Below are positions 33,220-39,897 of a DNA stretch of 64,000 nucleotides, piece after piece. The DNA comes from Sphingobacterium olei (GTDB taxonomy: Bacteria; Bacteroidota; Bacteroidia; Sphingobacteriales; Sphingobacteriaceae): positions 124,001-188,000 of the forward strand of contig NZ_SUME01000006.1 in the NCBI RefSeq assembly GCF_005048855.1, in the 5' to 3' direction. A program made the translations under genes and the position numbers. Each line of letters starts with the position of its first letter. Position 1 is the stretch's first letter. The notes below the pieces were generated by a model that was not told the origin of the DNA, made no database searches, and saw nothing but the letters and a program-made list of their open reading frames with translations.

Positions 33220-33960
33220 TTATAGTTTCCGTAGCCAGATATTCCGAAACTGCACCAAGTCGCCATGATCTTGCAATACGATGGGGCCGGTACCATGAGC
33301 GACTACCCGAGGCATTCCGATGTATTCTGTAGTTCCGGCAATTTCCGTGTTGTATTGTACAACAACACCATTATGGATTACGGTAACACTTCCTTTTCGA
33401 ATCCGGATCCCGTCACTATTATAGCGGGGGGCTGTGTACAGGATGTCGTAGCTGTGCCATTCTCCGGGATTTTTCACCGCGGAGACCAAAGGAGGTTGCT
33501 GCTTGTAGAGCGAGCCTGCTTGTCCGTTTACATAAGTTGGATTGTTATTGTTGTCTAAAACCTGGATTTCGTAGTACCCTTGCAGGAAAATACCACTATT
33601 CCCTCGACCTTGTCCTTCGCCTTTGATTACTTCGGGACTTTTCCATTCTACATGGAGTTGGAAATCTTCAAAGTTTTCCTTCGTACGAATGTTTCCGGTT
33701 CCTGGTCTCACCTGTAGCATTCCGTTTTCGATGTGCCAATTGGCTTCTTTGATGCTGTCATTGGCACTACACCATTGCGAAAGACCTGTGCCATTGAAAA
33801 GTACGATTGCATCGCTCGGTGCCTGATTGTCGGAGGTTGTGACGGTTCGGATTTTAGGCTCATAGAATTCGGTGTCTTGGGGTTGGAACTTGGTCTGTCC
33901 GTTACCACATAAAAATAGCCCCGTTAGGATAAGTATCAGAAAATAAGATTTATTATGCAT
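33220..33960 (-). CDS. Secreted DUF1080 (3-keto-disaccharide hydrolase-like) protein
   Basis: A 246-residue secreted protein. A signal peptide (about 1-21) precedes a concanavalin-like beta-sandwich typical of DUF1080: IVLFNGTGLSQW, WHIENGMLQV, FEDFQLHVEWKSP, GNSGIFLQGYYEIQVLD, and LQDHGDLVQFRNIWLRKL at the C-terminus. Members are annotated as putative 3-keto-disaccharide hydrolases acting on oxidised sugars. The substrate here is unknown. It has its own extended-class promoter and lies just upstream of the DPP IV gene on the same strand. Confidence 0.88.
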   Translation of the reverse strand: MHNKSYFLILILTGLFLCGNGQTKFQPQDTEFYEPKIRTVTTSDNQAPSDAIVLFNGTGLSQWCSANDSIKEANWHIENGMLQVRPGTGNIRTKENFEDFQLHVEWKSPEVIKGEGQGRGNSGIFLQGYYEIQVLDNNNNPTYVNGQAGSLYKQQPPLVSAVKNPGEWHSYDILYTAPRYNSDGIRIRKGSVTVIHNGVVVQYNTEIAGTTEYIGMPRVVAHGTGPIVLQDHGDLVQFRNIWLRKL

Positions 33961-33976
33961 ATGGATTGATTTTTTA

Positions 33977-34007
33977 TAAACTTAGATAATTTTGCTTTTA
34001 TCGGCAA
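33977..34007 (-). promoter_or_regulatory. Promoter of the DUF1080 gene (TTG, 20 nt, TAAGTTTA)
   Basis: On the minus strand, TTG at 34007-34005, a 20-nt spacer ending AAATTATC, and TAAGTTTA at 33984-33977. Same extended class as purB and pgk. The leader is about 10 nt. Confidence 0.75.
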
Positions 34008-34027
34008 TTATAATCGAGTAGAAATAC

Positions 34028-34207
34028 ATGAAAATTTATCCGAATGTACGAATCGACATGGAGATTGAGGCATCCTTTATGACGGATGAGGTAAACGGTA
34101 TGGAGGTTACGACAAATGGTGTCGAGATTGAGGTACCCTTTATGTCGGAAATCAGTCCTCGTAGACGAGGGGACGTCCTGCTGTCATCGCCTTCAGGAAG
34201 ATTTTAA
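34028..34207 (+). CDS. Possible small protein of 59 residues with an internal repeat
   Basis: An open frame beginning MKIYPNVRIDMEIEASFM and ending SSPSGRF. It contains an imperfect repeat: MEIEASFMTDE followed 20 residues on by VEIEVPFMSEI. No signal peptide or known domain is seen. There is no recognisable promoter or ribosome site, and the 3' end runs into a REP-like stretch (GTCATCGCCTTCAGGAAGAT). It may be a real small gene, a relic, or chance. The 333-bp gap 33961-34294 holds otherwise only the DUF1080 promoter. Confidence 0.3.
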   Translation: MKIYPNVRIDMEIEASFMTDEVNGMEVTTNGVEIEVPFMSEISPRRRGDVLLSSPSGRF

Positions 34208-34294
34208 AAAAATAAAACGTGAAAAATTTAATTGTATTTCCTAGACACGGCGAATTTCTTGTGTGGTGTTCTCGGATTTTTTGTATATTAGATC

Positions 34295-34657
34295 ATGGTT
34301 ATACAAAAGGTAGCACTTACTGAGGTCCGTTTTTTTTCTCCTATCGGCTTTTATGAAGAAGAGCAGCTGCTGGGTAATGAATTTTATATCGATGTAGAAG
34401 TTTGCTTCCCATTTGAAAATCCAGATGCCGAGGATTTGAAAAATACGGTCAATTATGAGGAGCTGTATCAGGTGTTGGTAGAGGTGATGTCTCCAAAGAG
34501 AAAGTTGTTAGAATCTGCTGCCGAAGATATCCTTGATCTGCTGCTTAAGAAATATAACTTTGTCTCCCGCGTGGATATTTCTATTCGGAAGACCAACCCA
34601 CCGTTCGGAGGAGACTTAGCAAACTCTAAGGTCTCCCTGAATTATGCCAGGGATTAA
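34295..34657 (+). CDS. folB: Dihydroneopterin aldolase
   Basis: A folate-pathway enzyme that cleaves dihydroneopterin to 6-hydroxymethyldihydropterin and glycolaldehyde, the step before FolK. The 120-residue length is normal. Family features are GFYEEEQLLGNEFYIDVEV near the N-terminus, the TVNYEELYQVL segment with the active-site Tyr, the conserved Glu in LLESAAEDI, and the C-terminal KTNPPFGGDLANSKVSL. It is monocistronic, followed by a long non-coding stretch. Confidence 0.93.
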   Translation: MVIQKVALTEVRFFSPIGFYEEEQLLGNEFYIDVEVCFPFENPDAEDLKNTVNYEELYQVLVEVMSPKRKLLESAAEDILDLLLKKYNFVSRVDISIRKTNPPFGGDLANSKVSLNYARD

Positions 34658-34666
34658 ATAAAAGAA

Positions 34667-34913
34667 GAATCCGTAGGATTCGAATGTTTCTAGATAGAAG
34701 ATGCGGTGCATTCGACCCCTAGCGGGGTCGCCCCCGATCGAATACACATTTTGCTATCAACATGTAATCCCTCCGGGACAAACAGACAACCGTACAATCC
34801 TTACGGAATGTCCCATTAAAATGTTGCAAAGCACGAATTTCTCTGAATCCATAAGATGCCAATGTTTATAGAAGACACAATATACGTATCCCTAATCCGG
34901 ATCCATAGGATTA
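34667..34913 (+). repeat. Cluster of short palindromic REP-like units
   Basis: The 418-bp gap 34658-35075 contains at least four short palindromes: GAATCC-GTA-GGATTC (34667-34681), CGACCCC-TAGC-GGGGTCG (34713-34730), TCCC-TCC-GGGA (34768-34778) and TAATCC-(9 nt)-GGATTA (34893-34913). Related degenerate copies lie near 34795 and 34850. Linkers share AATGTTT-TATAGAAGA-like text. No open frame is supported. It looks like a decayed array of a Bacteroidota REP-type element. Confidence 0.55.
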
Positions 34914-34993
34914 GAATATCAACACGAGTTAATGACTATTTGTCCTGTGTATTTGTTTTAAAATGACATTTTGTCTCTTTTTTAAGAAAAAAT

Positions 34994-35027
34994 ACGATTG
35001 GTATATAAATTGAATAATTCCAATCGT
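34994..35027 (+). promoter_or_regulatory. Inverted repeat upstream of hsp20
   Basis: ACGATTGG at 34994-35001 and CCAATCGT at 35020-35027 form perfect 8-bp arms 18 nt apart, about 50 nt before the hsp20 ATG. The spacing and A/T-rich centre suit an operator or promoter region, but no known heat-shock operator is recognised. Confidence 0.4.
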
Positions 35028-35061
35028 TGTTAATTTATAAAAAATAAAAATTAAACTTAAT

Positions 35062-35067
35062 AGGAGG
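35062..35067 (+). promoter_or_regulatory. Strong Shine-Dalgarno before hsp20
   Basis: AGGAGG with exactly 8 nt to the ATG at 35076. Bacteroidota genes rarely carry one, and other genes in this window show none of similar strength, so it stands out. Confidence 0.7.
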
Positions 35068-35075
35068 ATCATAAA

Positions 35076-35519
35076 ATGGCATTAATCAAATTTCCAACCA
35101 AAGCAGTAAATACAGACGGTGTAAATCCATTTGTAAACAGTGTATTCGACAATTTATTCAATGATTCATTTATCACAGATCGTTTAGTAACCCGAGTTCC
35201 TGCGGTAAATATCACAGAGACACAAGACGCATTTAGTATAGAATTGGCGGCTCCGGGCTTACAAAAGTCGGATTTCAAAATTAATGTAGATAAAAACATC
35301 ATTTCTATCTCCGTAGAGAAAAAGGATGAAAATGAAGTAGAAGATAAATTGTACAGTAAAAAAGAATACAGTTATACCTCTTTTACAAGATCGTTTACAT
35401 TGCCTGATACGGTAAACTATAGCAGTATAGATGCCAGCTATACAGATGGTATTCTTCATGTGAAAATAGGTAAGAAAGAAGAAGCTATAGTCGCAAAAAG
35501 ATTAATTGAAGTGAAGTAA
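35076..35519 (+). CDS. Small heat-shock protein, Hsp20/alpha-crystallin family
   Basis: An ATP-independent chaperone that holds unfolding proteins. The 147-residue protein has the alpha-crystallin domain (about residues 38-135): PAVNITETQDAFSIELAAPGLQKSDFKINVD, KKEYSYTSFTRSFTLPDTV, and DGILHVKIGKKE, with a C-terminal KRLIEVK tail carrying an I-x-V-like anchor. It has a strong Shine-Dalgarno and an upstream inverted repeat, implying dedicated regulation. A GAAA-loop hairpin follows the stop. It is a single gene. Confidence 0.95.
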   Translation: MALIKFPTKAVNTDGVNPFVNSVFDNLFNDSFITDRLVTRVPAVNITETQDAFSIELAAPGLQKSDFKINVDKNIISISVEKKDENEVEDKLYSKKEYSYTSFTRSFTLPDTVNYSSIDASYTDGILHVKIGKKEEAIVAKRLIEVK

Positions 35520-35540
35520 CGGGACAGATGATTTGGAGCG

Positions 35541-35568
35541 AAAGGCCTCTGCGAAAGCGGAGGCCTTT
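35541..35568 (+). terminator. Terminator hairpin after hsp20
   Basis: AAAGGCCTC pairs with GAGGCCTTT around an inner GC-GAAA-GC element. The following T run is short (TTTCT), so termination may be partial. Confidence 0.65.
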
Positions 35569-35599
35569 CTATGTGTAAAAAACGGAGTTTAAAATATAC

Positions 35600-35630
35600 T
35601 TGCAAGATTAAAAAGAAACTTCTATCTTTG
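35600..35630 (+). promoter_or_regulatory. Promoter of rplU-rpmA (TTG, 20 nt, TATCTTTG)
   Basis: TTG at 35600-35602 and TATCTTTG at 35623-35630 with a 20-nt spacer, a full consensus match about 37 nt before the rplU ATG. Confidence 0.85.
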
Positions 35631-35667
35631 CGGTTCATTAAATATTAACAAAATATATTAAATAACA

Positions 35668-35979
35668 ATGTACGCAATAGTAAATATAGCAGGACAGCAA
35701 TTTAAGGTTGCAAAAGACCAGTATCTTTTTGTGCACCGTTTACAAGGAGAAGAAGGCGCTAGTATTGAATTTGACAACATATTGTTAGCAGAAGATGGTG
35801 GTAAATTTACTGTAGGTACTCCAAGTATCTCAGGCGCTAAAGTTTCGGCTACGATTTTGTCTCATTTAAAAGGTGATAAAGTTATCGTTTTCAAGAAAAA
35901 ACGTCGTAAAGGTTACAAGAAGAAAAACGGTCACCGTCAAAAATTTTCTAAAATCCAGATTACTGGTATCAGTTTATAA
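35668..35979 (+). CDS. rplU: 50S ribosomal protein L21
   Basis: A large-subunit protein of 103 residues that binds 23S rRNA. The N-terminal MYAIVNIAGQQFKVAKDQ is diagnostic, and the C-terminus has the basic KKRRKGYKKKNGHRQKFSKIQITGI segment. It is followed after 43 bp by rpmA, the usual partner. The gap contains a mini-hairpin (GACGAAAGTC) of unknown effect. Confidence 0.98.
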   Translation: MYAIVNIAGQQFKVAKDQYLFVHRLQGEEGASIEFDNILLAEDGGKFTVGTPSISGAKVSATILSHLKGDKVIVFKKKRRKGYKKKNGHRQKFSKIQITGISL

Positions 35980-36022
35980 TTGAATTTTTAATCTGACGAA
36001 AGTCATAAATTAAGATAAAGAA

Positions 36023-36286
36023 ATGGCACATAAAAAAGGTGCGGGTAGTTCTAAGAACGGCCGTGAGTCACACAGTAAGAGATTAGGTATCAAAATTTTC
36101 GGTGGTCAAAAAGCTATCGCTGGGAACATCATCGTTCGTCAACGTGGTACGCAACACAACCCTGATGCTAATGTGGGTATTGGTAAAGACCATACATTAT
36201 ACGCTTTAGTAGAAGGTACCGTTGTTTTTCGTAAAAAAGCGAACAACAAATCTTATGTTTCAGTACTTCCTGTTGAACAAAACTAA
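36023..36286 (+). CDS. rpmA: 50S ribosomal protein L27
   Basis: A large-subunit protein near the peptidyl-transferase centre, 87 residues. It begins directly with MAHKKGAGSSKNGRESHSKRLG and so lacks the cleaved N-terminal extension seen in Firmicutes. The conserved GNIIVRQRGTQHNPDANVGIGKDHTLYAL follows. It is the second gene of the rplU-rpmA operon and ends at a strong terminator. Confidence 0.98.
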   Translation: MAHKKGAGSSKNGRESHSKRLGIKIFGGQKAIAGNIIVRQRGTQHNPDANVGIGKDHTLYALVEGTVVFRKKANNKSYVSVLPVEQN

Positions 36287-36301
36287 GAATTGGTACAATA
36301 C

Positions 36302-36347
36302 AAAACAAAGCCGTTAAGTTTTTGCTTAACGGCTTTGTTTTTTTGAA
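36302..36347 (+). terminator. Rho-independent terminator after rpmA
   Basis: AAAACAAAGCCGTTAAG pairs perfectly with CTTAACGGCTTTGTTTT and a T run follows. Confidence 0.9.
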
Positions 36348-36437
36348 TAGACTTCAGTTCTATTTCGTGCTACTTTCACACGGATTTGAAAGTAAAATAT
36401 TCACTAGGCAGTATATTTATTGTCTTAAAATTATTGA

Positions 36438-37724
36438 ATGACAACTTTCAAAGATTTAAAGGTTAGTGCGCCTATTCTTGCAGCACTTGATACATTAGGG
36501 TACAAAACACCTACGCCGATACAAGCACAAGCTATACCGGAAGTCCTAAAAGGAAAAGATTTACTGGGCTGTGCACAGACAGGGACAGGTAAAACGGCAG
36601 CATTTGCCATTCCTATCCTCCAACTACTAAATAATACAAAACCGCAGGGTCAAAAAAGAGGCACCATTCGTGCCCTAATCCTAACTCCGACTCGGGAACT
36701 GGCAATTCAGATTGATGAATCTTTTCAAGAGTATGGTGAAAATCTAAAATTAAAACATGCCGTTATTTTTGGTGGGGTAAATCAATTCTCCCAAGTTAAC
36801 CAAATAAAAGCGGGGGTTGATATTTTAGTAGCCACACCGGGAAGATTATTGGACTTGATGAACCAGAAAGTACTGTCCATTCACCAGATTGAGATCTTTG
36901 TCTTGGATGAAGCAGATCGTATGCTGGATATGGGTTTTATTCACGATGTGAAGAGGGTATTACAGGTGATCCCTCAGAATCGTCAAACCTTGTTTTTTTC
37001 GGCAACGATGCCGAAAGCAATTCAGAGTCTTGCTGATAGCATATTGCACAACCCGGTGAAAGTAGAAGTGACACCAGAGTCTACAACGGCCGAAACTATT
37101 CAGCAAACACTATATTATGTCGAGAAGGCGAATAAAAATAAAGCACTTTTGCAGTTGTTAAAGAATGATGTTCATGACAGTGTTTTGGTATTTACACGGA
37201 CGAAACACGGTGCTGACAAATTGGTGAAGGTTTTATTTAAGTATGAGATTTCTTCAGCGGCTATTCATGGTAATAAATCTCAAAATCAACGCCAACGGGC
37301 ATTAGAGGACTTTAAAAATAAAAAAATAAAGGTATTGGTGGCTACGGATATTGCGGCGCGAGGGATTGATATTGACTTATTGAAATATGTTATCAATTAT
37401 GAAATACCGAATGTACCGGAATCTTATGTGCATCGTATCGGTCGGAGCGGTAGAGCTGGGGCAGAAGGATTTGCTATTTCACTATGCGACGTAGAAGAAA
37501 TACCGTATGTGCAGGACATTGAAAAAACGATCGGAATAGCACTTCCGGTCATGGAGATGGAAGGACTTACGATGTCGCCCGGTTTTGTAGCCAAATCGTC
37601 CGTGAGTGTAAAGGCGGGCAAAGGTGGAAAAGGCAAGCCCGCTGCTCCTGCTACAGGGAAGCCGGACAACCGTCATCGTAAAAGCAAACCTACGAGTAAA
37701 GAACGGAGAAGAAGACAGGTATAG
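36438..37724 (+). CDS. DEAD-box RNA helicase, RhlE-like
   Basis: An ATP-dependent RNA helicase of 428 residues. All core motifs are present in order: Q motif (TPIQAQAIP), motif I AQTGTGKT, PTRELAIQ, DEAD in VLDEADRMLDMGF, SAT in FFSATMP, then domain 2 with TRTKHGADKL, ATDIAARGIDI and HRIGRSGRAG. The C-terminal tail is basic and low complexity (ending SKERRRRQV), as in RhlE/DeaD-type helicases that assist ribosome assembly and mRNA decay in the cold. It is monocistronic with a terminator at 37794. Confidence 0.94.
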   Translation: MTTFKDLKVSAPILAALDTLGYKTPTPIQAQAIPEVLKGKDLLGCAQTGTGKTAAFAIPILQLLNNTKPQGQKRGTIRALILTPTRELAIQIDESFQEYGENLKLKHAVIFGGVNQFSQVNQIKAGVDILVATPGRLLDLMNQKVLSIHQIEIFVLDEADRMLDMGFIHDVKRVLQVIPQNRQTLFFSATMPKAIQSLADSILHNPVKVEVTPESTTAETIQQTLYYVEKANKNKALLQLLKNDVHDSVLVFTRTKHGADKLVKVLFKYEISSAAIHGNKSQNQRQRALEDFKNKKIKVLVATDIAARGIDIDLLKYVINYEIPNVPESYVHRIGRSGRAGAEGFAISLCDVEEIPYVQDIEKTIGIALPVMEMEGLTMSPGFVAKSSVSVKAGKGGKGKPAAPATGKPDNRHRKSKPTSKERRRRQV

Positions 37725-37734
37725 TGTTGTTTTT

Positions 37735-37765
37735 AGATCGCCAAGTTGTTCCTCCTCGTGATGAC
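37735..37765 (-). repeat. REP-like dispersed repeat relic
   Basis: On the minus strand it reads GTCATCACGAGGAGGAACAA...GGCGATCT, close to the well-known 'GTCATTGCGAGGAG...GCAATCT' type of intergenic repeat. Confidence 0.5.
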
Positions 37766-37793
37766 GTTATGTGAGGTAATAATATTAAAAAAA

Positions 37794-37822
37794 GAGAGGG
37801 ATTGCTAAAAGCGATCCCTCTT
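37794..37822 (+). terminator. Terminator between rhlE-like gene and tRNA-Ala
   Basis: AGAGGGATTGC pairs with GCGATCCCTCT (one T-G wobble) around TAAAA, with A-rich and T-rich flanks, so it could end transcripts from both directions. Confidence 0.7.
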
Positions 37823-37841
37823 CTTGTATGTTTAAATGGGG

Positions 37842-37915
37842 TGGAGAATATCGGATTCGAACCGATGGCCTTTTGGCTGCCAGCCAAACGCTCTAGCCAA
37901 CTGAGCTAATCCCCC
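37842..37915 (-). tRNA. tRNA-Ala (GGC)
   Basis: A 74-nt minus-strand cloverleaf. The acceptor GGGGGAT pairs with ATTCTCC (two wobbles), the anticodon loop CTGGCAG gives GGC, the T-arm holds GGTTCGAATCC, and the discriminator is A. CCA is not encoded. Confidence 0.95.
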
Positions 37916-37926
37916 ATTATATTCTG

Positions 37927-37957
37927 CAAGTATAGATAAATTCAATTTTATATGCAA
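37927..37957 (-). promoter_or_regulatory. Promoter of tRNA-Ala (TTG, 20 nt, TATACTTG)
   Basis: On the minus strand, TTG at 37957-37955, a 20-nt spacer beginning CATATAAAA and ending TTTATC, and TATACTTG at 37934-37927. It is the same extended class as purB. Confidence 0.75.
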
Positions 37958-37983
37958 GTTGATTGACCTATAAAAGTAAATTA

Positions 37984-39897
37984 TTATTCGTTTACTGCAA
38001 GAGGGAGATTATATTTCCCTTTGTCCGATGCCGAAACCTCTTTCATGAAATCGAAATATTTTTGGTAATCTTCTGAAGCATAAAGGCCTTCCTTGATTTC
38101 CAATTTTCTGTAAAAATGGATACGGTTGTCTTCTTGTTTTATTGCCAAGCGGTATGCTCCCATTGGGCTTTCCAAAACTTTGTGTACCGGCATGATTTTT
38201 CCTTTGATTTCTTCAGAAAGTTCAAAGGTCAATTCATCAACATCGGTGTATCCCCGATTGATATAAAGTTGGTTTTTACGGTTTCTAGATTCTGGAATGG
38301 TCCGCGATATATTGAAAATATTCGGATGTATAATGATGTTGTTGCCACTTTTTACAACATAACTCTTAATGTTGATATCCAGTTCTTCAACTACAACCGG
38401 GCCATCTGCGTCGCTGATTTCATAATTCACCTTGTTGAAGTATATATTGTCTACATCATAATACTCTTTCAACGTTTTATTTTGGTCGACCGGATTCTTA
38501 AAAATGTTACTAAAATGATTGTCAAACTGAGCTCCGCTAAAAGTCGTTTTGATTTGTCCGGTCACCGTTCCATCAGGTTGCACCTGGAGGGCTGCATTTC
38601 TGATTTGTTGATTTTGGGCCCAATTGTATTTCGGCGTGCGAAGTACTTTTCCGCCCTCTTCGGTACAAGCTAATACCAGTCTGTCGTCGGTAAAATCTCC
38701 CAGGAATCCGAAAGGTTGTTTTTGACTTGTACATTCAAGCCATGTCGTATCGCCTTCAAAAGGTATACAAAGAATAATGTGATTACCATCTACCGCATTT
38801 GCAAATTCTGTATCCAGACTTTTCTTGGCATTGCCGGCCTCCACGATACAGTAATAGGAAGGGATGTCTGCTTCGTCCAAGAGAGCCTGCATATAATTTA
38901 CTAAGGCTTTACAGTCGCCGTATCCTAATCGTTCGACATAGGATGCTGGAAATGGTTCTAAGCCACCTATTCCCACTTGTATGCTGATGTATCGTGTTTT
39001 GCGTTGCATGTATTCGTACAATGCCTTTGCCTTCGCTTTGGGCGATTCGATATCTTTGATGATATCTCTTACGTTGTTTTTCGCAGCCTGAGGGAGATCT
39101 TTTTTATCCTTTAATAGATCGTCGTAAACCCATTTCCCAAATTGTTTCCAATCGTTCACCTGGCCTCCCTTTTTGTAATATTTGAAATTTTCGGGCACGA
39201 CTTTGACACAGATTTCTTCGGTATATTTTATGGGGGAAAATGGTTCATCTTTGCGTGCGGAAAGATTAGTCGCTGTCCAAATATAGATTTTGGATTTATC
39301 TGTTGTTTCAACTTTTGCTTCAGAAGGGATGTTTTCCGCTTTGATACGTAGCACCTGCTGGGGTTGACATTGAAATTGGTAACTGCTTTTTTCGATGGCC
39401 AAATCGGAATAATAATTAGGTCTCCAATACGGGATAAAAAGATTCTGACTGTGTTTTATCTCATAGGAGTAAACAATCGTGTATGGGTAAACTAGGGTGG
39501 AAGGTTGATAATGTTTTACGCGTACATCATCATACATGCTCACCTGTCCCGTGGCGCTGTAATCTTTAAAATCTTTTAAGTTGAACTTATTCGTCTGGAT
39601 ACCGAATTCATTGTACACTGCACCTTTCACCTCTTTTATGGACTTGCTTTTGTCGTAAAATAAAAGTAATTCAGCATGGGATTCACCAGCTTTGTTTAAG
39701 ATGGTGATGGCACGGGTTACGGATTCAACAATATTGGTTTCATTCCTCATGTCCATGTTGATGGATTCATGCCGTACTACAGCTGTAGCACGACTTTTTA
39801 ATTCAACAGGTATCCTCTCAACAGCATACTCCTGTCCAAGAAGATTAAACTGAATAAATAGAAATAGAAAAAAGGCTAAAATTAATCGGTTATTCAT
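37984..39897 (-). CDS. Secreted DUF3857/transglutaminase-like protein (active-site residues present)
   Basis: A 637-residue exported protein with a signal peptide (1-21), an N-terminal DUF3857 beta-rich domain (about 30-240) and a transglutaminase-like fold (about 280-400). The catalytic Cys is kept in GYGDCKALVNY (C329) and a His in DGNHIIL (H373); the third residue appears as Glu in WLECTS (E388). Such proteins may cleave or cross-link peptides in the periplasm, but no function is established. Its start overlaps the end of the related 659-residue gene by 8 bp, so the two are coupled and likely form a pair. Confidence 0.85.
   Translation of the reverse strand: MNNRLILAFFLFLFIQFNLLGQEYAVERIPVELKSRATAVVRHESINMDMRNETNIVESVTRAITILNKAGESHAELLLFYDKSKSIKEVKGAVYNEFGIQTNKFNLKDFKDYSATGQVSMYDDVRVKHYQPSTLVYPYTIVYSYEIKHSQNLFIPYWRPNYYSDLAIEKSSYQFQCQPQQVLRIKAENIPSEAKVETTDKSKIYIWTATNLSARKDEPFSPIKYTEEICVKVVPENFKYYKKGGQVNDWKQFGKWVYDDLLKDKKDLPQAAKNNVRDIIKDIESPKAKAKALYEYMQRKTRYISIQVGIGGLEPFPASYVERLGYGDCKALVNYMQALLDEADIPSYYCIVEAGNAKKSLDTEFANAVDGNHIILCIPFEGDTTWLECTSQKQPFGFLGDFTDDRLVLACTEEGGKVLRTPKYNWAQNQQIRNAALQVQPDGTVTGQIKTTFSGAQFDNHFSNIFKNPVDQNKTLKEYYDVDNIYFNKVNYEISDADGPVVVEELDINIKSYVVKSGNNIIIHPNIFNISRTIPESRNRKNQLYINRGYTDVDELTFELSEEIKGKIMPVHKVLESPMGAYRLAIKQEDNRIHFYRKLEIKEGLYASEDYQKYFDFMKEVSASDKGKYNLPLAVNE

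Noticed and set aside
35990..36007. Mini-hairpin GACGAAAGTC between rplU and rpmA
   Set aside because: The stem is only 3 bp and has no T run, so it is too weak to call a terminator.
38116..38673. 185-codon plus-strand frame
   Set aside because: It is antisense to the transglutaminase-like gene and has no recognisable features.
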